From Fibrobacterota bacterium (GTDB lineage: Bacteria > Fibrobacterota > Chitinivibrionia > Chitinivibrionales > Chitinispirillaceae): a DNA stretch of 64,000 nt. Each line of letters begins with the position of its first letter. The first letter of the stretch is position 1. Of this stretch, positions 17,752 to 27,200 are shown piece by piece. Made by a program: the position numbers and the translations under genes. The stretch covers positions 1 to 64,000 of the forward strand of contig JAEZKP010000017.1 in assembly GCA_023436145.1 (NCBI GenBank). The letters are read 5' to 3'. A model generated the notes under the pieces. The model was not told the DNA's origin. It saw nothing but the letters and a program-made list of their open reading frames with translations, and made no database searches.

Positions 17752-20459
17752 CAGTAGGCAAATCTTATCTGTTTGGTGGATAGCACAACGCCATTTACTT
17801 CGATTGTTAAAGGCCACGGACCAGAACCACCAAAGTAATACTTGTTCCATTCCCAGAATTGAATTACGTGAGCTCCCTGCCTGCCATCAAGGGTTCCACT
17901 AAGAGTATCCCAATTTCTCTTGATTTTGTACTGGATAGTTGCGCCATTCATCGATGCAGGAACATTATACTGAATAAATACCGGAGTGTTAAATGGAACC
18001 GGATCGGGGCTGACATCAAAAGTAATTGCGTGTGCATTATCCAAAACCGTAATGATAATTGTGTCACTCGAAACCGCTCCATCATCATCGGTCACCTGCA
18101 GACAGACTTGGTGTACTCCCACATACAAAGTAACCAAACCGGTTCTGCCGGTTGCGGCTAAAACACCATCAATATACCAATCGTAGCTGAGAATACTGCC
18201 ATCCACATCAGTGCTGAGGGAACCATCCAGAGAAACACTTTCACCATCTCCACCTATATCGACCACCGTAAACGAATTCCCGGCAACAGCAACAGGTGGA
18301 ATATTTCCGGAAGGCGGCGTGCCATATAACAGGACATTAGATTCTGAGTAGATACAGATGCGGTTATTTTCTATAAATGCAGATGAAAGATTGTTGGAAT
18401 AATCATTTGTCTTATCCCATGGCGAATAATCGGTATAGTGAAGCCCTATTACTACGCCACTGGAATTAGGAAGACTCTGACCAGGTTGAATGGTTACACC
18501 GGTAAAATCATAGATGATTTTGTAGAAAGATCCGGCAACTGAAACAAGTGAAACGGAACAACCAGCAGTGTAATATTTTTCCAGTACAGGTGTTTTTCCG
18601 TTTTCTACCATAAAGTAATATTCAACTTTGAAATTGGAGACAGCTGTACTCCCGGTATTGACAACATAAACCCGTGGATTGGATTGATAAATACTGGAGA
18701 GCTGTTCTTCATAGAAGTAAACCTCAAGGAAATTATCGACTACAGGCTTTCTCACCTGGACAGTAAATGATTGCATTACCGGCACAACCGTTCCGGGTGT
18801 TTTGGCATTTAAGATCACATTGAAATCACCTTCAGCGGAAGGTGTACCTCTAAGCGTAGCTGTACCATTACCATTATCAATAAAAGACATCCATGAAGGC
18901 AAAGTGGCTGCCTCTATCGTTATAGTACGTCCATCCGGATCAGTAACAGCAATATTATAGATGTATTCATCACCGGTTAGGGCACTGGTTACCGGAGTAC
19001 TGGTGAAAAAAAGAGGCTCATCAGTGTGTAACCAGCATAATTTATGGTAATTGTAAACACACCTTTTGAAATACAATCCCTGACTTGCAGAAGTAAGCAT
19101 GTGAGTGGAATCAAGATCTTCATCCAACGGGAAATCCAATATTTTTTCTGTTCCTGCCACAGTCCCATCCGTGCGGGCCAGAGAAACGATGGTAGTGGCA
19201 TAAGGAAAACAAAAACCCTGATCATCACAGATTGTTTCAACCGTAGTGTTTTTATAGATGAAATAGAGTTTTCCATCAACATGGGTGGTAAGATCTGTGG
19301 GGTTACTGTTATTGGTGACAGACATCTGCGGTTGCAAATCCATAAACATCACTGTGCCATTTGTGGTTCCATCAGTACGCCACAACTCCCTGCCGTGGAC
19401 CCCATCATTGGCATCGAAATAAAGGTAGCCATTATAAACTTTAAGTTCAGTAATATCTGAACCGGCAGGCCCGGGGTTTATATCTTTAACCATATAGGTT
19501 CCAGCCTCAGTGCCATCGGTTTTCCACAGCTCTCTTCCATTAGCACCATAGTCAGGTAAAAAATAAAGTTCATTATTGAAAACACAGAATAGCGGTGGTG
19601 TCACCCAGTTATTTTTGTTGAAAGCATGGCCATTCTGCACTATATCCTTAACCATCGTAGTGCCGGCTCCAGTACCATCGGATCGCCATAATTCCAGTCC
19701 ATGTTTGTCGTCCTCTGCAAGAAAATAGAAGTACCCATTACACTCTGTAAACTTATAAACCGGTTCCAGATAATCGAATGAATAGCCAATAGTCAGTGCG
19801 TAACTTTGAACCGATTCATGCGGACCCGGCCAGATGTCTTTTACCATATACGTTCCAGCTGCGCTTCCATCGGAAGTCCAGAGCTCATATCCATATGCGG
19901 GATGGCTTGCAAAAAAATAAAGTTTATTATTAAATGCAGTTAAGCGGGATGGGAAAAATTCATCCTGGCCGGGTCCTATATCGACAACAATATTGGCAGT
20001 ATTAGTCTTTGTGTTATATACCCAGAGTTCATAACCAGTGGAAGTATCATGTTTTCTGAAGTAAAGAGTATCACCTATAGCCACAGGTTCTCCGACCCGC
20101 TCGGCTACAACTTCCACACAACTTGTACCCCCTTCAATCTTCCAAAGAGAATTGAAATATCTCCCGTAATATCCGGTTGACAGATCATTAAAGCAATAAT
20201 AAACATCACCATTAATCAAAGTAAAATCCATCGGGCCGTTCTCAGAATAATTACCAGGGTACAAATTTGTTTTCACACCGTTTCTTATTACACTTACAGA
20301 ACCTGCCTTTCCGCCATCTCTGCAGTTCAGATACAAAGCATCACCAATCAATGTAGCCGAACGAATGTAGTTAATACCGGGAATGGTATCAACCAGATAC
20401 TGGGATACTGCAGGTATCACACATAAAACAATACTGCTGAGAAACAATCTGATATTCAT
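17751..20459 (-). CDS. Large secreted surface protein: ELWxxDGT repeats, Ig-like, CBM3-like and PKD domains
   Basis: 902 aa with a signal peptide (MNIRLFLSSIVLCVIPAVSQ). Residues about 20-490 are a repeat array with about five copies of the ELWxxDGTxxGTxxVKDI motif, the TIGR04534-type repeat, likely a beta-propeller. An Ig-like/CADG-type domain follows at about 495-580 (TGDEYIYNIAVTDPDG, GTATLRGTPSAEGDF). Then comes a CBM3-like domain (NPRVYVVNTGSTAVSNFKVEYYF, then NDYSNN and a final IYSESNVLLYG), a PKD domain (GSLSTDVDGSILSYDWYIDG, HQVCLQVTDDDG) and a C-terminal FlgD-like Ig module. This layout suggests a cell-surface carbohydrate-binding or adhesive protein without a catalytic domain. An AAGGAGGT site precedes the ATG. 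Confidence 0.8.
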   Translation of the reverse strand: MNIRLFLSSIVLCVIPAVSQYLVDTIPGINYIRSATLIGDALYLNCRDGGKAGSVSVIRNGVKTNLYPGNYSENGPMDFTLINGDVYYCFNDLSTGYYGRYFNSLWKIEGGTSCVEVVAERVGEPVAIGDTLYFRKHDTSTGYELWVYNTKTNTANIVVDIGPGQDEFFPSRLTAFNNKLYFFASHPAYGYELWTSDGSAAGTYMVKDIWPGPHESVQSYALTIGYSFDYLEPVYKFTECNGYFYFLAEDDKHGLELWRSDGTGAGTTMVKDIVQNGHAFNKNNWVTPPLFCVFNNELYFLPDYGANGRELWKTDGTEAGTYMVKDINPGPAGSDITELKVYNGYLYFDANDGVHGRELWRTDGTTNGTVMFMDLQPQMSVTNNSNPTDLTTHVDGKLYFIYKNTTVETICDDQGFCFPYATTIVSLARTDGTVAGTEKILDFPLDEDLDSTHMLTSASQGLYFKRCVYNYHKLCWLHTDEPLFFTSTPVTSALTGDEYIYNIAVTDPDGRTITIEAATLPSWMSFIDNGNGTATLRGTPSAEGDFNVILNAKTPGTVVPVMQSFTVQVRKPVVDNFLEVYFYEEQLSSIYQSNPRVYVVNTGSTAVSNFKVEYYFMVENGKTPVLEKYYTAGCSVSLVSVAGSFYKIIYDFTGVTIQPGQSLPNSSGVVIGLHYTDYSPWDKTNDYSNNLSSAFIENNRICIYSESNVLLYGTPPSGNIPPVAVAGNSFTVVDIGGDGESVSLDGSLSTDVDGSILSYDWYIDGVLAATGRTGLVTLYVGVHQVCLQVTDDDGAVSSDTIIITVLDNAHAITFDVSPDPVPFNTPVFIQYNVPASMNGATIQYKIKRNWDTLSGTLDGRQGAHVIQFWEWNKYYFGGSGPWPLTIEVNGVVLSTKQIRFAY

Positions 20460-20783
20460 GTACCTACCTCCTTCTGGAGAACTGAAAAGAGTGTGATTAT
20501 GATGTAAAGCTGACGGTAAAATAATAAAATATCAACCACCTGAATTCTTTTTCTTATCACATACCGGATGCGGACAGGATTGTATTTACATTTCATACAT
20601 TACAATATAATGAAATCAGACTGTTATATAACCGGTCATTTTTATCAACAGACTATGAATCCAGCTGAATTTATTTTGCCAATTTAATTTCTTTTTGTCC
20701 ACAAGAAAAATCGACTTTATAAAACTTTAATTTCTTCTGCGGTAGCACCAAACATAAAGAAGTTTATATTCACCGGAATAAAA
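20460..20783. other. Divergent promoter region, 324 bp
   Basis: AT-rich spacer between the divergently transcribed surface-protein gene and the malic enzyme operon, so it should hold both promoters. I see no clear operator or riboswitch. A short dyad-like TTTCAT...ATGAAA around 20588-20615 is too weak to call. Confidence 0.4.
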
Positions 20784-20864
20784 ATGAATATTAGGACTTT
20801 TTTAAACGAACTTTATGATCTATTTTCTGAGACTGTTCCACAATTAACCGAAAGATTGTTATGA
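20784..20864 (+). CDS. 26-codon upstream ORF coupled to malic enzyme
   Basis: The ATG at 20784 opens 26 codons (beginning MNIRTFLNELYDLF) that end at TGA 20862-20864, overlapping the malic enzyme ATG at 20861 in an ATGA arrangement. GGA lies 7 nt before the uORF start, while the malic enzyme start has only a weak site of its own. This pattern fits a leader peptide or translational coupling. The amphipathic sequence has no regulatory-codon run that I can see. It could also be chance. Confidence 0.35.
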   Translation: MNIRTFLNELYDLFSETVPQLTERLL

Positions 20865-22147
20865 TAAAGGAAGCATTGGAATACCATGAAATGGGCAGAA
20901 AAGGCAAAATCGAGGTAATCCCGACAAAACCCTGCCGCACTCAAAAAGACCTCTCTCTGGCATATACGCCCGGAGTTGCAGAGCCCTGCCGCGAAATTGC
21001 GAAAGATCCTGATTCTTCTTACCGTTTTACTGCCCGGGGAAATCTGGTTGCGGTAATCTCTAACGGCACAGCTGTTTTGGGTCTGGGCAATATTGGTGCC
21101 CTGGCTGGAAAACCTGTAATGGAAGGGAAAGGGATTCTTTTCAAGCGTTTCGCGGATATTGATGTTTTCGACATTGAAATAGATGAAAAAGACCCAGAAG
21201 AACTGGTAAAAATCATCTCCAGACTGGAACCGACCTTTGGTGGAATAAATCTGGAGGATATCAAAGCCCCGGAATGTTTCTATATAGAGGAACAGTTGAA
21301 AAGGAAAATGAATATTCCGGTTTTCCATGATGACCAACATGGTACGGCTATAATCTCCGGAGCTGCGCTGCTCAATGCTGCCAAACTTCAGGATAAAGCC
21401 CTCTCAGAATTAAAAGTGGTCTTCTCCGGTGCAGGCGCAGCAGCAATCTCATGTGCGAATCTTTATATCAAGCTTGGAGTCAACCCGGAAAACCTTCTTC
21501 TGGTAGATAGCAAAGGTGTTGTTTTCGAAGGCCGGCAGCAGGGTATGAATGTTTATAAACAACCATTTGCCCGTCAAACTTCAAAACGAACTCTTATGGA
21601 TGCAATGGAAGGTGCAGATCTTTTCGCTGGCTTAAGCACCGCCGGTCTGGTTTCTGCTGAAATGGTAAAATCTATGGCAGAGAAACCTATAATTTTCGCC
21701 ATGGCTAATCCCGATCCGGAAATTAGTTACCCTGATGCAGTTGCTGCCAGAAAAGACCTTATTATGGCTACCGGTCGATCCGATTTTCCAAATCAGGTAA
21801 ATAACGTTCTTGGTTTTCCTTTCATCTTCAGAGGAGCACTGGATGTCAGAGCATCCACCATTAACGAAGAGATGAAAATCGCCGCAACCTATGCTCTGGC
21901 CTCTTTGGCAGAACGGGATGATATTCCCCAGGCGGTGCTCAGAGCTTACGGGTTAAACTCACTTACTTTCGGCCCTGAGTATATCATTCCTAAACCTTTG
22001 GATCCCCGGGTTCTGGTTGAAGAAAGTATAGCCGTAGCCAAAGCGGCTATTGAAACTGGTGTAGCCCGCAACCCCATCGATCTTTCTGAATACAGGGGAC
22101 AGTTGATTAAACTTAGTGAAAAAATTGCCGATTCAAATCAAGTATGA
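20861..22147 (+). CDS. NAD(P)-dependent malic enzyme, short form
   Basis: 428 aa, covering the malic and NAD-binding domains of the MaeB type without the C-terminal phosphotransacetylase-like domain. Signatures are HEMGRKGKIEVIPTKPC, the active-site region SLAYTPGVAEPC, VLGLGNIGALAGKPVMEGKG, HDDQHGTA, the nucleotide-binding FSGAGAAAISCANLY and FAMANPDPEI. It oxidatively decarboxylates malate to pyruvate with NAD(P) in the cytoplasm. It overlaps the next gene by 4 nt (ATGA), forming an operon with fumarase. Together they interconvert fumarate, malate and pyruvate. Cofactor preference was not determined. Confidence 0.92.
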   Translation: MIKEALEYHEMGRKGKIEVIPTKPCRTQKDLSLAYTPGVAEPCREIAKDPDSSYRFTARGNLVAVISNGTAVLGLGNIGALAGKPVMEGKGILFKRFADIDVFDIEIDEKDPEELVKIISRLEPTFGGINLEDIKAPECFYIEEQLKRKMNIPVFHDDQHGTAIISGAALLNAAKLQDKALSELKVVFSGAGAAAISCANLYIKLGVNPENLLLVDSKGVVFEGRQQGMNVYKQPFARQTSKRTLMDAMEGADLFAGLSTAGLVSAEMVKSMAEKPIIFAMANPDPEISYPDAVAARKDLIMATGRSDFPNQVNNVLGFPFIFRGALDVRASTINEEMKIAATYALASLAERDDIPQAVLRAYGLNSLTFGPEYIIPKPLDPRVLVEESIAVAKAAIETGVARNPIDLSEYRGQLIKLSEKIADSNQV

Positions 22148-22989
22148 GAACAATTAATTATCAAACAATTGTTGACGCGGTAAGCGATCTTTGTATTCAG
22201 GCTGCATATCAGCTTCCGACCGATGTGCTGAGATCACTACAGGAGTCTGCACTTACCGAAAAATCTGCAGGCGGCCGAAGCATCCTGGAACAATGTATAG
22301 AAAATGCAAAAATTGCCGCTTCTGAGAAAATACCGGTGTGTCAAGACACCGGTTTCGCAGTATTCTTTGTCTCTTTGGGTTCACAGCTTACTATCTCAGG
22401 TGGCACCATTACTGACGCTATCAACAGAGGGGTTGAACAGGGTTACAAACGGGGTTATCTCAGAAACTCAATTGTAAATGACCCCCTGTTTGACAGGTTA
22501 AATACCGGTAATAACACACCTGCTGTCATATCTCTGGAAATTGTACCTGGTGACAAGCTCTCCATAACCATCCTTCCCAAGGGTGGCGGGTGTGAAAATA
22601 TGAGTGCTCTGGCCATGCTAAAACCATCTGATGGAAAAGCAGGCATAATGGATTTTGTGGTCAACACGGTAATAAGAGCAGGGGGAAATCCCTGTCCTCC
22701 GGTAGTTGTAGGTGTGGGTATCGGTGGAACTGCTGATAAGGCGTCCTCTCTTGCAAAAAAAGCACTTCTGCGGCCAACAGGTTCTTCACATCCTGATCAA
22801 CGCTACAGTGAGTTTGAAAAACAGATACTTAACAGGATCAATAGCTGCGGCAATGGCCCTCAGGGCCTTGGTGGTACAACCACCGCACTGGCAGTACACA
22901 TCGAAACATTCCCTTGCCATATAGCATCCCTGCCAGTTGCAGTTAACCTTAATTGCCATGCTGCCAGAAGGGCGGCGGTTATACTCTGA
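22144..22989 (+). CDS. Class I fumarate hydratase, alpha (catalytic Fe-S) subunit
   Basis: 281 aa, matching the N-terminal half of class I fumarases and the TtdA-type alpha subunits. Three cysteines suited to the [4Fe-4S] cluster are visible: PVCQDTGFAVFF, KGGGCENMSAL and GNPCPPVVVGVGIGG. It hydrates fumarate to malate, and the oxygen-sensitive cluster suits an anaerobe. L-tartrate dehydratase is the main alternative, but the malic enzyme neighbour favours fumarase. It is coupled upstream by ATGA and followed 19 bp later by the beta subunit. Confidence 0.9.
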   Translation: MRTINYQTIVDAVSDLCIQAAYQLPTDVLRSLQESALTEKSAGGRSILEQCIENAKIAASEKIPVCQDTGFAVFFVSLGSQLTISGGTITDAINRGVEQGYKRGYLRNSIVNDPLFDRLNTGNNTPAVISLEIVPGDKLSITILPKGGGCENMSALAMLKPSDGKAGIMDFVVNTVIRAGGNPCPPVVVGVGIGGTADKASSLAKKALLRPTGSSHPDQRYSEFEKQILNRINSCGNGPQGLGGTTTALAVHIETFPCHIASLPVAVNLNCHAARRAAVIL

Positions 22990-23008
22990 ATTCTCTATCA
23001 GGTTTACT

Positions 23009-23566
23009 ATGAAAACAATATCAACTCCATTTACAAAAGATCTCTGCACCACTCTTTATGCAGGAGATCAGGTCCTTCTTAACGGTACAATTTTTACCGC
23101 ACGCGATGCAGCCCATAAAAGGCTTTCAGAGCTTATTGGACAATCGCAAAATTTGCCTCTTGACTTTACTGATCAGTTTATCTACTATACCGGACCCACA
23201 CCAGCCATGCCAGGACGTGTAATCGGTGCTGCAGGTCCTACCACCAGCTCCAGAATGGATAAATACACCCCGGAACTCATAGCCAAAACTGGACTCTCCG
23301 GAATAATCGGAAAAGGAAACCGCAGTGATGTGGTAATCGATGCATTCAAGAAATTTAAATGCACCTATTTCGCTGCAGTTGGAGGTGCAGGTGCACTGCT
23401 GGCCAAGTGTATAAAAAAGTGTGAACCTGTACTTTATGAGGATCTGGGGCCGGAAGCCATTTACAAACTGGAGGTCAGGGATTTTCCTCTGATTGTGGCT
23501 ATCGATTGTCATGGAAATAATCTTTACCTGCAGGAACCAGGGAAATACAGCTCTTTAATCACCTAA
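23009..23566 (+). CDS. Class I fumarate hydratase, beta subunit
   Basis: 185 aa, matching the C-terminal half of class I fumarases. Motifs are YYTGPTPAMPGRVIGAAGPTTSSRMD, GLSGIIGKGNRSDVV and the substrate-pocket VGGAGALLAKCI, ending with VAIDCHGNNLY. It completes the active enzyme with the alpha subunit directly upstream. The open frame reaches back to 22937 inside the alpha gene, but the ATG at 23009 has AGG 6 nt upstream and the family-typical beginning (ISTPFTKDLCTTLYAGDQVLLNG). Confidence 0.9.
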   Translation: MKTISTPFTKDLCTTLYAGDQVLLNGTIFTARDAAHKRLSELIGQSQNLPLDFTDQFIYYTGPTPAMPGRVIGAAGPTTSSRMDKYTPELIAKTGLSGIIGKGNRSDVVIDAFKKFKCTYFAAVGGAGALLAKCIKKCEPVLYEDLGPEAIYKLEVRDFPLIVAIDCHGNNLYLQEPGKYSSLIT

Positions 23567-23592
23567 TCCTATGACCATCTTTGTCTTAGTCT

Positions 23593-23627
23593 TAAAATCT
23601 AAAATCTGAAACCTTAAACCTGAGATC
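23593..23627 (+). repeat. Degenerate heptamer repeat, five units
   Basis: Five 7-bp units in phase between fumarase beta and the tautomerase gene: TAAAATC, TAAAATC, TGAAACC, TTAAACC, TGAGATC. The complement of the unit (GATTTNN) is the same unit type as the longer array at 32649-32732. Confidence 0.6.
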
Positions 23628-23632
23628 AAGAC

Positions 23633-24016
23633 ATGCCCAGAGTAAGAATAGAATCTGTAAAATCAATTGAACACTCAGCTGCTAAAAAGATTATGAATAG
23701 CGTAATGGATGCAATTGTGGAGACATTGAAACTTGTTCCCGATGACCGTAGTGTCTCATTTATTTCCTATGAACCTGAACTTTTCACCTTAAAACCTCCA
23801 TACTTGCTGTTTGTCGAGATCGCCCTGTTTTCCGGACGATCAAAAGCCATAAAAAAATCGTTATACCAGAATATTCTCCAACGGCTGCATATACAATGCG
23901 GTATTGACAAACAAACTGTCATGATTATGCTTAATGAACAGCCTAAGGAAAACTGGGGACTGCGTGGTGGTATCTCTGGCGACGAAATTGATTTTGATTA
24001 CCAGGTAGAAATCTGA
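23633..24016 (+). CDS. Tautomerase (4-oxalocrotonate tautomerase/MIF superfamily) protein
   Basis: 127 aa. After removal of Met the protein begins with Pro, the general base of this superfamily (MPRVRIESVKSIE). Its length and two beta-alpha-beta units (a 4-OT-like repeat with VDAIVETLKLVPDDRSV-type and KSLYQNILQRLHIQCGI segments) match the Tautomerase_2 type rather than the ~62-aa 4-OT. The substrate is unknown; keto-enol isomerisation of small oxo-acids is the general chemistry. It lies 66 bp after fumarase beta on the same strand and may be cotranscribed. The ribosome binding site is weak. Confidence 0.72.
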   Translation: MPRVRIESVKSIEHSAAKKIMNSVMDAIVETLKLVPDDRSVSFISYEPELFTLKPPYLLFVEIALFSGRSKAIKKSLYQNILQRLHIQCGIDKQTVMIMLNEQPKENWGLRGGISGDEIDFDYQVEI

Positions 24017-24216
24017 TTTTTCGCAATCTCATTCTGATGGCGGGCGATTCAATCGGTTAATAAATCTGCTCCGGTTTCAGGAAATCTGCTGATTATACTT
24101 CTTTTTTTTCTCCATTTCTGACAAACCTGAAAAGCTATGCAACAATTGGGCCTTTTTTTCAACACACTCTCCCTATCTTCCCCTATTGTAAGAAGTTTCA
24201 GCTTTTAAACCAATAC

Positions 24217-24262
24217 ACAGTTTTCCCGTATAGCACACCTTTTGCTATATGGGGATAACTGT
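24217..24262 (+). promoter_or_regulatory. Long hairpin in the 5' leader of the 7-PAS histidine kinase gene
   Basis: An inner 11-bp stem CCCGTATAGCA/TGCTATATGGG (24225-24235 with 24243-24253, one G-U pair) has a 7-nt loop. It is extended by an outer 6-bp stem ACAGTT/AACTGT (24217-24222 with 24257-24262) across a small internal loop. It ends 28 nt before the kinase ATG and has no T tract, so it is not a simple terminator. It may be an mRNA leader structure or a palindromic repeat. Confidence 0.5.
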
Positions 24263-24290
24263 CGAGTATGACCATTATAAGAGGAAATAA

Positions 24291-27200
24291 ATGAACACAA
24301 TCTGTCTTCTTCTGACCGATAAAATTTACCAAAAACAGCTTAAAGAATCGCTGATCGGTCAATATGTAATAGTCGACTATAATGAAGACATTACGGAACA
24401 GTCTTTTGATTTATTCATCACCGACATCCAGACTCTTGAACAGTTCGATTACCAGATCAGACAACTGAGACAAAATATCTCACCAGTGTGCATACCGGTT
24501 CTTCTTACAATTTCTTCTGAAAAGGACCGTTTTGCAAACCAGAGCTTGATGGAAATTGTAGATGATACAGCAGATAAAGATATTGACATTTCGCTGTTAT
24601 TAATGCGTATACGTGCTCTGTTACGCATTAATAACCTGAGCAGAGAATTGCATGAACAGAAAATCAATGTGTATGAAAACAATGTTTTCAAAACTATCCT
24701 GGCTCATCTTCCTCTCGATCTTTTGGTAGTAAAGTACCCGGATGCGCAGATAATTGCCATGAGCAACCATCTGAGAAATTTTATCGGTAATATTGAAGGG
24801 CAGAGTGCTTATAACAGTACCGTAGATAACAGTTTTCATCAACCCGGAAAGTCAACCTCAGATAAAAAAAGTCTTCCTATCTACCGGGCTTTGGAAAAAA
24901 ACGAACTGGTTTCCAATGAAGAATGGATTCTGGAAAAAGATGGTGGAAAAAAGAGATTCTTGCAAATAAATGCATCTCCAATTCTCGGTAGTTCTGGAAA
25001 AGTGGAAGGAGCGGTCATTATTGGCCTGGATATTACCAGACACAATCAGATTCAAAATGAGCTGAAGGCCGAGCGACAGCTGCTGGAAACCCTTATCGAG
25101 AACATTCCGGTGATGATAAAGTTATACGATCAACAGATGAACATTGTTCATGTCAATCAAACATTTCAAATTCTGACCGGATGGTCAGATGTAGATGCCA
25201 GAGAAAAAAATCTTATGGAACTGGCCTACCCGGATCAGGAATACCGGCAAATGGTTGCCAGGTACATGCTCAGCCGTCCCACCGGTTTTACTGATTTTAA
25301 AATGAGAACCAGCAATGGAAAAACTCTGGACAGTTCCTGGTCATTTATCAGAACAGCTGATGGCAGACTGGTAGGTATCGGAATCGATATAACAGAACGG
25401 AAAAAAAATGAGGAAATGTTATATCGCACTCATCAGAAATACCGCGACCTCTTCAACTCTATTGACGAAGGGTATTGTATAATAAAGATAATATTTGATA
25501 GCCATGGCCACCCCTTTGACTTTAATTTTCTGGAAGTTAACAAGTCATTTACAATGCAAACTGGTATTAAAGAACCAGTCGGCAGATGCATGCGTGAAAT
25601 TGAACCTTCAATAGAAAAAGAGTGGATTGAGATTTTCGGAAATGTCTCACTTACCGGCAAACCGGCACGGTTTACCAAAGAATTAAAATTATTAAATCGC
25701 TGGTTTGATGTGTATGCTTTTAGCTTAGGAGCCCTTGAGAATCAGCAGGTGGCCGTTGTTTTCAATGATGTTTCAGGCCGGATTGCCTCCGAAATTGCGC
25801 TCAGAGAAAGCGAGGATCGCTTTCATACTCTCGCAGATAATATCTCTCAGCTGGCCTGGATGGCTACTCCTCAAGGAGAAATCTTCTGGTTTAATAAACG
25901 GTGGTATGAATTTACCGGTACAGATTATGAAACAATGAAAAAAGAAGGATTAAAAAGAATTATCCATTCCGATCATCTGGATCATGTTTTGCACAGCTTT
26001 CAAAAAGCACTACAGAGTGGCTCACCATGGGAGAATACTTTTCTTATGCTGAGAAGCGATGGCAAATATTGCTGGTTTTTAACCAGAGCAATGCCTATTC
26101 GTGACAGATCAGGAACTATAACCCGCTGGTTCGGAACAAATACCGACATTTCAGAAATTAAGCAGGTTCAGGAGGAACTGAGTATCTCTGCTCAACGTTT
26201 CGAACGGATAATATCATCACAGATCATAGGAACCTGTATTTCAGATTTAAAGGGTAATATCCTGTACGCAAATGATTATTTCCTTAACACAATAGGATAT
26301 TCCCGCGATGATCTTGATAAGCATGTTATTACCTGGCAAAAAATAACCCCTCCCGAATATTATTCAATGGACATTGAATCTTTTGAAAAGATGCAAAGGA
26401 GTGGTTCGATAAAACCTTATGAAAAGGAATATATCAGGCAGGATAACTCAAGAGTCTGGATTCTTCTTGCTGCTACCACACTTCCGGGACCACAAGAGCA
26501 GGTTCTGGTTTTTGCTCTCGATGTAACAGACAGAAAAAAGGCATTGATTGAGGCTCAGAACAGACGGGCAGAAATTGAAGCCATACTCAGCTCATTTCCG
26601 GATGGTTACATAATTTATGACAATGAAGGTAATATTCTTCAGATGAATAACCTGGCTGCAAAAATCACCGGCATCAGTACAGTTGGTACAGCCCTAAGCG
26701 GAACAGAGCATCTGCAGAAAAGTCTGACTCTGATGACTGCAGATGGCCAACCGTTCCCTGCAGATATGACTCCTAATAATCGTGCTTTACATGGAGAAAC
26801 GATCCGCAATGAAATCGTATGCGTCAAAAGACCGGACCGGGAGTATTGGATTTCAGTTAGTGCGTCACCTATTTCTGCAGATGGATTGAACGGTGCTATT
26901 ATGGAATTTTCCGATATTACCAAAATGTATAACTTACAAAAGCAACTCACTGAAGAGCGTAACTTTGTTGATGCAATTTTTGAAACCGCAGGAGCTTTGA
27001 TTACGGTGATGAGTAGAGATTACCACTTTATCCGGTTTAACAGAGCCTGCGAAAAACTTACCGGTTATAGTTCCGCTGAAGTCAACGGACGCTCTATATT
27101 CGATCTTTTTATTCTCAAAGAAGAAGTTGATCTGGTTAAAAATATTCAACAAAGGCTTCTGAATGGCGAAACAATTATCGAATATGAAAACCACTGGGTC

